A stretch of DNA of 64,000 bases. Source: Trichaptum fuscoviolaceum. Its lineage: Eukaryota; Basidiomycota; Agaricomycetes; Hymenochaetales; Trichaptaceae. The stretch spans positions 2,480,001-2,544,000 of the forward strand of contig CAJSYZ010000011.1 of the NCBI GenBank assembly GCA_910574455.1. The letters are read 5' to 3'. The notes under the pieces were generated by a model that searched no databases, was not told the DNA's origin, and worked only from the letters and a program-made list of their open reading frames with translations. Position 1 is the first letter of the stretch; each line of letters starts with the position of its first letter. Positions 57,181-64,000 of the stretch are shown here, piece by piece. The position numbers and the translations under genes are program-made.

Positions 57181-59274
57181 ATGCGACCAGACATTACATT
57201 CCGAGTGTGGGTTTGGGTGAAAACTATGGTTCGTCTAATCAAATATCTTTACTATGTTCCACTGATTATTAACTTCTAATCTCGTCTATAGTATCTTCGT
57301 ATAACGATCTCGAAGATAACAACTATTTTCTTCCTATTTTCTTTTGCACACTGTTTTATCCACGGAATCGTTCAATCTGTCCTCTTCTCGTTCGACCAGA
57401 ATGCCGACTCTCCGATAGAGAGCATTCTTCGAGAGGCGGATGTGCCCGACAACCACTTCGCATGGCTCACGCGCCATCAAGGGAATTTCACACTCAAGCT
57501 CTGTAGAGCCGTTCCCGTCGGAAATAAGGAAGACCCATGTGTCGTAATCTTCCAATCCGACACAGACTTCCTACCTATCCCCCAGGGCTTTAGGAAGAGA
57601 TCAGTTACGGTAATTGAGTGGAAACGCGAATCATTGGACTTAAAGATTTCTCACTTCGAAATTTGAATTTATTTTCAAATGTAGGGAGACCGTCAAGGGG
57701 ACTCGGAGACGTCAGAATCTTCCGTGCTCGACCTATCCAGCGGTTTAAGGTCAGGAATCGAGGCGTTCGTGGATCCTGTGACCAGCCCTGCTGGAGTTAT
57801 CGGAGTTAACGTATCACTCGTCAACATTGACGGCGGTAACGAAGTGTTCCTCAACCAACAATGCACTCGTGTACTTGTGTATGCCGATCAGGTGTTCGTT
57901 ACTTCTTTTGGAGATGTTCGGAAATGCGATGGCTAAAATTCGTCGTAGATTGAAGAACTCCAAGCGTGAGGAACTTGCCTTGATTGGATCTGAATTCTGG
58001 TTGCTTGGTATTTCTCTGTTTGCCGTAAGTTTATCACCCCAGTCTCACTGTTTCTCATTCTAAGGCAAACTCTAACTTGTTACAAACAAATAGATCATGC
58101 ATGACTCTATCCCACATTTGTGAGTATTGGAGCAGCAATTACATTGTAACTCAGCACCATCGACTTGTGTTGATCGTCATAACAGGCTCGCTGGGCTGAC
58201 TATGCGAATCCTTTCAACCGGTTGGTCGGCCTACTCAATCTGGCGGACGATAGATATACACGAGCGATTTCAAGTCCTCATCACTTACGGTCCCTGTCAA
58301 GTCGATTTATTTCCCAGCTACTTCCGACTCCGAGGTGCGATTCAGATCGCTGACTTGGCCCTCAATGTTGTCGCCCTCGCTGCCTCGTGCTATTTGGTCT
58401 GGCACTTAGTGAAAGCCTATGCAACAAGTATGTTCAAGCGCGTTGGTGCCCCAGACCATGTCATCAAGCTCTATGGGGTATGTATCGACATTCTCTATGC
58501 ATATCCGTACGACTGACAAGTGTTGGCAGCCATTCCTCGGCGTACTCATTTGTCTGCAACTTTCCGTTTACGTCCTTGTAATGCCGACGGCCTTGTGGGT
58601 TGACCAGTTGATTAACGGCGCGATCGCAAAAATCTCAAGCCATACAACTGTCTATATCGGTCTATTTGTCTTCACTCTAGTAGTAAGTCTACCTCGACCC
58701 GCGAAAGCCCTGATGTAGACTAACAGGCTTCTGTAGGGTTTATTACCGTGGATATCAATGGTAAACTTTGCTTTTTATGAATAACTCTACTGGACTCATT
58801 GCTCCGCCTTTTCTACAGGGTTGGTACTCAGTAAGACGCGAGATGAAGAAGACTATGATTGCGTTCCTCTTTGTGGGTTTCGCAGGGTTGACATGCTGGT
58901 CGGTCATGTACTATTCTGAGGTCTTCCGGTGGACGTGGGTTCAGTGGCCGTTCTTTGCATGTTTCGTCATTATCTCACAAGTCGTGCTCATCGCGAGCAT
59001 CATTCTTGGCATAATGTGCTGGAGAAACTTCCACAAAGGTTTGGCCCAGTTTTGTAAGTGCTTCATATATCTCCTGTGGTCCAGAGGATTTAATGCTACT
59101 TTCGTAGTCTACGCCGACGACATGCTCACAGGTGTCGACTTCGAGCCTGAGGTTTTCGAACACAAACCGAACGGCGATATTGAGAAGCACACATACGTTA
59201 TTGACCTGAAGAATGCAGAGCGTGACAACGCGTGGAACTCCCTGCCCAAGTTGAAAAAGAGGCAAGAACTTTAA
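57181..59274 (+). CDS. Multi-span membrane protein, Agaricomycete family of unknown function (copy A)
   Basis: About eight exons. Exon 1 codes MRPDITFRVWVWVKTM. Exon 2 starts YLRITISKI with a hydrophobic leader-like segment, then an extracytoplasmic region with Cys residues (KLCRAV, EDPCVV, QQCTRV). Then come spans: FWLLGISLFA, a LAGLTMRILSTGWSAYSIW helix, IADLALNVVALAASCYLVWH, a FLGVLICLQLSVYVLVMP helix, a TVYIGLFVFTLV helix, the GWYSVRREMKK motif, IAFLFVGFAGLTCW and a FACFVIISQVVLIASIILGI helix. The tail has DDMLTGVDFEPEVFE. The set FKRVGA, GWxxVRRE and NFxKGL recurs in the paralogue on the opposite strand and, from memory of the family, in many mushroom proteins without known role. One internal join near 57882-57956 is uncertain. 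Confidence 0.72.
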
Positions 59275-59551
59275 GTACATAATATCAGAGTTTCGCATTG
59301 CAGTAAATACAATCATTTGCAATTTAAACTGTCAATATACAATTTTTATCTTTAATTTATTTCAAGTCGATTAGACTCATCGTACAACAATGAGGCATGG
59401 CGAGTTGCACAGCTCCACTGCACATCGACAATGTAAGACAACTATACAACGATATATATATATATCTGCTAAGGATCAAAGAGCGAAGATGGAGCCGTGG
59501 AAAGTTCAGAAACATGGGGAGAAAAGGCGGAGCGAGGATGGGCTAAACGAT

Positions 59552-62286
59552 CTACGTACGATTGGGCCTCGGATTCGAAGGAAGGCCAACAGAACGGCCT
59601 CGGCTCCCCCTTCCTGCCCCGAGTCTTCCATCCTGGCTTCCAAACGTTCGATAAGATGCCGCGTCGTCACTCTTGTCAGTCAGCTGGTTGGACTGGCGGG
59701 TGGAGGACGGGATTATGTTGATCTCAGGCACTTGGAAGCGGTTCGCAGCCTCCGGATGAGGCGCAGGAGTCTGCGGTACGTAAGTGCTTGTAGAAAGCAT
59801 CGTCATAAACGACTGTCTGGCTCTCGAGAGCCTAGGCCTAAACATAGAGCGACGACTCGCTCGAGGCGGGGGAGCAAGGACGTTATCCGATGGCTTAAAG
59901 CTGAGTTGGCTCTCCAGCTCAGGAATCGGAATGATCTCCCCGGCCTTGATGTCGATAACATTAGGTTGCGCTTCCCCGTCAACCTTGAAGGGATCTAAAA
60001 CTTTCTCTTCCGTACTTTCGCGGGGAGGACGATCGGGGAAAACAACAGAGACCGCTCGAGATCCGTTCCTTTCATCCTTAGACCTACGAGGAAGGAGGAC
60101 TGGAACGAAACTGGAGAAATCGAAGGTGTCCTCAGTTTTCACTACAGTCAAAGGGGAAGGATATTCATTGTCAGCGCCGCAACTTCATTTCCAAACTGAT
60201 GGATAAAGCTTACAGTATTGAGGAAGCCCTTTTCCGAAGTTAATCCGGCAAGCGACAGCGAGGGCCATGGTCGAGATCAGGAATCCGAAGGAAGTGATGG
60301 TCATGGTGGCAAAGAAGGGGAAGTTCTGGAAAGTCCATCTATAGAGTGTGCTTGCGAACATAGAAGCCCATGCTGCAGTGATAATGAGGCCGAGAACGAA
60401 GAATACTATTGTGAGAATTCGGTTCTCCCGTCTAACAGCAGTCCAGCCCTATAAGAAGGGTCTTGTGAGAAGTGTGGGATGCATGACGAGAAGGAGTACG
60501 TACGATAACAAGCCAGGGAAGCTCAAACTACGACCGTGAATGTCAGTTGCGTCCAGTGACCGTCAGTAACTCAAGACACGTACGATGCAGGTGATGATAA
60601 AGATTGCTTTGTATGCAACTCTGTGACTTGCAAAGCGAGCAATAGTCGACGTACAGATGGTATCTATCCAAAGACCAGAAGAAGCAATGGTGAAGAAGGC
60701 TGACATTTGGAGAAAGGCGGAGAAGATCAAGACAAGCTGAAAGTGGATATAGTTTAGTTTCCGTATAAGCAGACACTTCATACGAAAGTAGCTGACCTTG
60801 TACAAGTGGCTCATCTTCACTGAAGCCCCAACGCGTTTGAATGTTCGACTAGCGAATACCTGAGAGAAAAGGAGATATTTAATGGGATCGCCTTCGACTG
60901 ACAAACCACTATACCTTGAAGAGAGAGAAAGATACTGCGATAACACACGCAAGGACGACGAAGTTAAAGACCAGGAGAGAAATCTGTTGAGAGAGTTTTT
61001 AATTTGCATAGTTTACTAGGAAAATCAAAATATGGCTTACCTGAACTTTCAACCTGTGTGTCCAAAAAGTGGGCAGGAGATCGAAACCTTCACAGGCATC
61101 TTCAACGATGAGACTACGATACATTTCGTTGTAACGGTGAGTACGATAGACAGAGAAAGCACTCCATCCACTCGAAAGCCCGTGCGTGAAAAGAGCGGAG
61201 AATCTAACGGTATCTGTGAGTATTTTCTTCTTCATATTGTTGGGTTGGATTTCTTACAGATGTGGGATAGACTCATTCAAAATCTGAAGATAAAAGATCT
61301 TTATGAGCATGGTTAGCAGTGAAGCTCGTCATGTTCTTTGCTTACCGTCACTATGGAGATGCCAAATAGCCAAACCTGAAAGGCTAAGAAGACGAAGTCC
61401 TCTCTTTTCGCATCATGCAGACTACAATTGAATGGCACGTCTCAGTAGGAGTAAGTTCTTCGTAGAGTAGATAACTTACACTATTTCCGGCCAAGACAAG
61501 GCGCGCACGCATCGAGTGCTCAATTTCGTGTTGTTCCCCGCGTTGATTCCAACCAGGAAGTCAGAAATGCTGACGTTCGTCAGCTTGCCTGAGATGTCAT
61601 CGGTCTTCTTGTATGTTACTTCATCGTCTTCGTCGTCCTCATCATCATCTGTGTCGTCCTCATCATGTCTGTCGTCCTCGATTGGATCCTCCTTTTCACT
61701 CTTCGGCGGTTGTTGTTCCCTTTGCTCCTCTTTTTCCTGGCTCTGCTTATCATCGACTTTATCGTCGCGATCATCGTCGTCGGATGCGACTGAATCAGTG
61801 TCATCATCCTCATCATCTGAATCCTCGTCATCATCACGTTCGAAGATGTATGTATCATCCTCTTTGAAATCGCGAGATGCGAGCTGGGCAGAAATGGAAT
61901 GATTGAACTGTAAGCCAGGACCAGCAATCGGCCAACAAGGATCATTGGTTCCTTGCAGCGGGACACCTTCACAGACCCTCAGGATGTCATTCTGTACGAA
62001 AGCAAAAGTAGGTTGAATGTTGGCCGCGTTGAAGATCTTGTGGATCGTATTCGAGGTAGTTTTATTGGATGAAAAAGTAATTGATTGCAAGATGACTTGT
62101 GTGATGCAATGCAAGAGAGCCAGAAAGAAGTACGATTTGGTACAAGGAGTGAGTGTAATCCTCTCGTACTGAAAGACAACCTCGTGATCAGCGCGGGATA
62201 GAATGAGAGTGTAAAGTGTGCAAACCCACCACAAGCTTGATTTTATCCTTAAAAGGGAGATTATTGACAATATTCTTGACCCTCAT
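59552..62286 (-). CDS. Multi-span membrane protein of the same family (copy B), with acidic insertion
   Basis: Starts at ATG 62286 (MRVKNIVNNLPFKDKIKL); exon 2 starts YERITLTPCT, the same first-intron position as copy A. The extracytoplasmic region has Cys pairs (LRVCEGV, NDPCWP) and then, unlike copy A, about 80 residues almost wholly Asp/Glu/Ser/Lys (61620-61850). The membrane part repeats copy A: GLSSGWSAFSVYRTHRYNEM, FDLLPTFWTHRLKVQ, RTFKRVGASVKMSHLYK, SGLWIDTIC, then a GWxxVRRE-type segment near 60500-60420 and NFGKGLP near 60230. The C-terminal cytoplasmic tail (60151-59552, about 200 residues) is Ser/Pro/Arg rich. The two genes are tail to tail, 277 bp apart. Function unknown. Confidence 0.72.
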
Positions 62287-64000
62287 TTTTCAGGAAGAGA
62301 CTATCCACGGTCCAGCCGATTGACGTTCAGAAGACCAAGCAAGGGGAAAAGAACGAAAAGTAAAGGGATTGTGCAAGGAGAGCCAGCTCTGAAGATGGGC
62401 GACCCAAGGAACTGGATGTACAAGAGCGAGGGCGTCGAAGTCTAAAGGTAAGAGGGGGTGCCACTTGTGGCCACCTCACCGAACGAAGGTGGTATACATG
62501 TTTGTGCACAATAGACATGACGACCGGTAGAGGCTGGGCAGCCTTGGCATTTCGGAAGCGAAACAATTTGGTATTTTTACACCTTAACCACGGCGATGGT
62601 AACATTTAACTATGCGACTTGCGATCAGAAATCTGGATACTTTCCCTGCAACTTGAAGCGGATCGGCCTTTCGTTTTCACGAGCGAGTCGGTCGATATTT
62701 CGAGGTTTCTTCCTGAGACAGTGCGGCACGAGGCGAGAGTCTCTTCACAATTGCCAGTGTTGGCAAACAATCCCTCATAGATCAGATGGAGGCCACTAAG
62801 AGATAGCAGATGCCATTCAAGCTCATACGCCAAGTGCGCTCTTGCTCGTTGTCAATGACGACAAGTTGAAAGTGGGGGTGGGAGGTGTGAAATAGCATGC
62901 AATTTATGTAAGTAGCGAACTGCAGCCGAAGACTCAGCCTGACGCGCCGGCCGCCGACTTCAAGTTGACGCGCCGAAACTGCTCCCGAACTTCGAAGGTA
63001 CTTCGTATTTTCCTTTTCCCCATATGTTTTATTACAGCCACCTTTCTCCTTTTACTAGATCAAAAACTTTCAGGTTGTGCATAAATTCATTGTATGACAA
63101 TTATTGAGTGGGCCATTGAAGGAGGACATCGGCATGTATTTTAAATACGAGGCAGTACATATATATCTGCATTCACAGCGCATTCTCATTTACAGCGCGA
63201 ATTGTGCAGCACTGTTCTGAGGTGAAGATCAGAACCTTTTTTTCTCTGTCTTCGCATGAACTTCATTGTAAATACCAGCATTTATACCCATATGTACGTT
63301 CAGCACTCTCGCCAGTTGATTGAGAGCCTACTAGCGGTTGGTTTAAGTACTTTCCTGGTCCTATCCGTCTGCCCAAGATGGGATATTTGAACATAGATAA
63401 AGCCCGCTGAGTCTGGTTCAGAGGTGCATACGGAAGTAGTGAAGCTATGAAACGATGCTCTTGAATGGCGTCCGATACGGCGATAATCAGTCAAAACCAA
63501 ACTCCGCTTGAAACTCCAAAATAGATCACTGCTAGTGCAGTGACCGACCTTGACTTCGAACTTGAACATCTGGACGCTGTTCACGATTGATGCTCGCTAT
63601 TACTACCGCCTTAGATCACACTGCGCCTCGACAGCGATAGCTCCTGAAGCTCTCATGAACTCTGTAATAGATCCTGAGAGCTAAGCAACCTCAGTGCCAT
63701 TCATAGCGCTTGATGTTACGTTCTGTGATATCGAGATCGTCTCTGCGAATCGAGGCCTGCCAGCGCGCCGCACCGAAACTATACATGTACTCACTACTCA
63801 TGCGACACTTCGGTACTGTTGTCTGGGCATGCACCGGTTATTCACCCTATGTGTTTATGTTTCGACTATGCCGTTGCAGAGGCAATGAGCGGTAGAGATG
63901 CAGCCTTCGGCCGTCAGCAACCTACGAACACCTTGGTCAAAAGTGTACTAGAACACGACTCTACAGCAATTTCATTACCACATTGGATTGGATAGGTCGT
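62287..64000. other. Intergenic, window end
   Basis: 1.7 kb with no supported gene. GACTTCAAGTTG near 62956-62967 and ACAAGTTGAAAG near 62862 resemble mosaic words. Short frames near 63300-63895 show no family signature. Confidence 0.5.

Noticed and set aside
59390..59998. 202-codon plus-strand frame rich in Arg
   Set aside because: Lies opposite the Ser/Pro/Arg-rich tail of the membrane-protein copy B; the composition is a mirror of that low-complexity tail.

Overview
The window is a piece of nuclear chromosome from a filamentous basidiomycete, most likely an Agaricomycete. The evidence is: genes split by many 50-65 bp GT-AG introns; a Plavaka-type transposase; a chromodomain Ty3/Gypsy element; and several protein families typical of mushrooms (a DUF6534-like membrane protein, F-box/LRR protein, TKL-like kinases, a paralogous multi-spanning membrane family). 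No rRNA, tRNA or CRISPR array was seen. I cannot name the species.

Region 1-19.8 kb is accessory and mobile-element rich. A gene of unknown function (start 908, stop 9487) is cut by a 6,728-bp LTR retrotransposon (2399-9126). The element has two 830-bp LTRs that look identical, a 5-bp target duplication ATGTC, gag, a pol with one internal frame break, a C-terminal chromodomain, and an 11-nt match between the LTR and the primer-binding position that indicates Tf1-like self-priming. Tail to tail with the broken gene lies a Plavaka-family transposase (9809-13872, minus). Next come a coiled-coil protein gene (14459-15464) and a gene built of many in-phase micro-exons with an acidic tail (up to 18838); these may be one gene. 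Around and partly inside all of these lies a mosaic of short odd-length palindromic words (CAACTTGAAGTTG, CTGCCAGTGGCAG, CAGCCTGAGGCTG, GACTCCGAGTC, CACCGTGACGGTG, TACTACTAGTAGTA). This is the most unusual feature of the window.

Region 19.8-46.5 kb is mostly ordinary gene space: a truncated and a complete protein kinase paralogue, a cytochrome b2-type L-lactate dehydrogenase, TIM22 and the PP2A leucine carboxyl methyltransferase (divergent pair), a 1,436-residue RecB/Cas4-like nuclease fused to a UPF1-like helicase, a TRK potassium transporter, a PINX1/Pxr1 G-patch protein, an F-box protein, a SUR7/PalI-family membrane protein and the ubiquitin-like modifier HUB1/UBL5.

Region 46.5-64 kb is sparse: a 4.4-kb gene-poor stretch, a DUF6534-like membrane protein, two related small secreted or membrane-anchored proteins, and a tail-to-tail pair of multi-spanning membrane paralogues, one of which carries a long acidic insertion. 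Apart from the shared paralogues there is no evident pathway clustering; most housekeeping genes here act independently. Exon borders were assigned by eye from splice consensus and family similarity, so minor border errors are likely.
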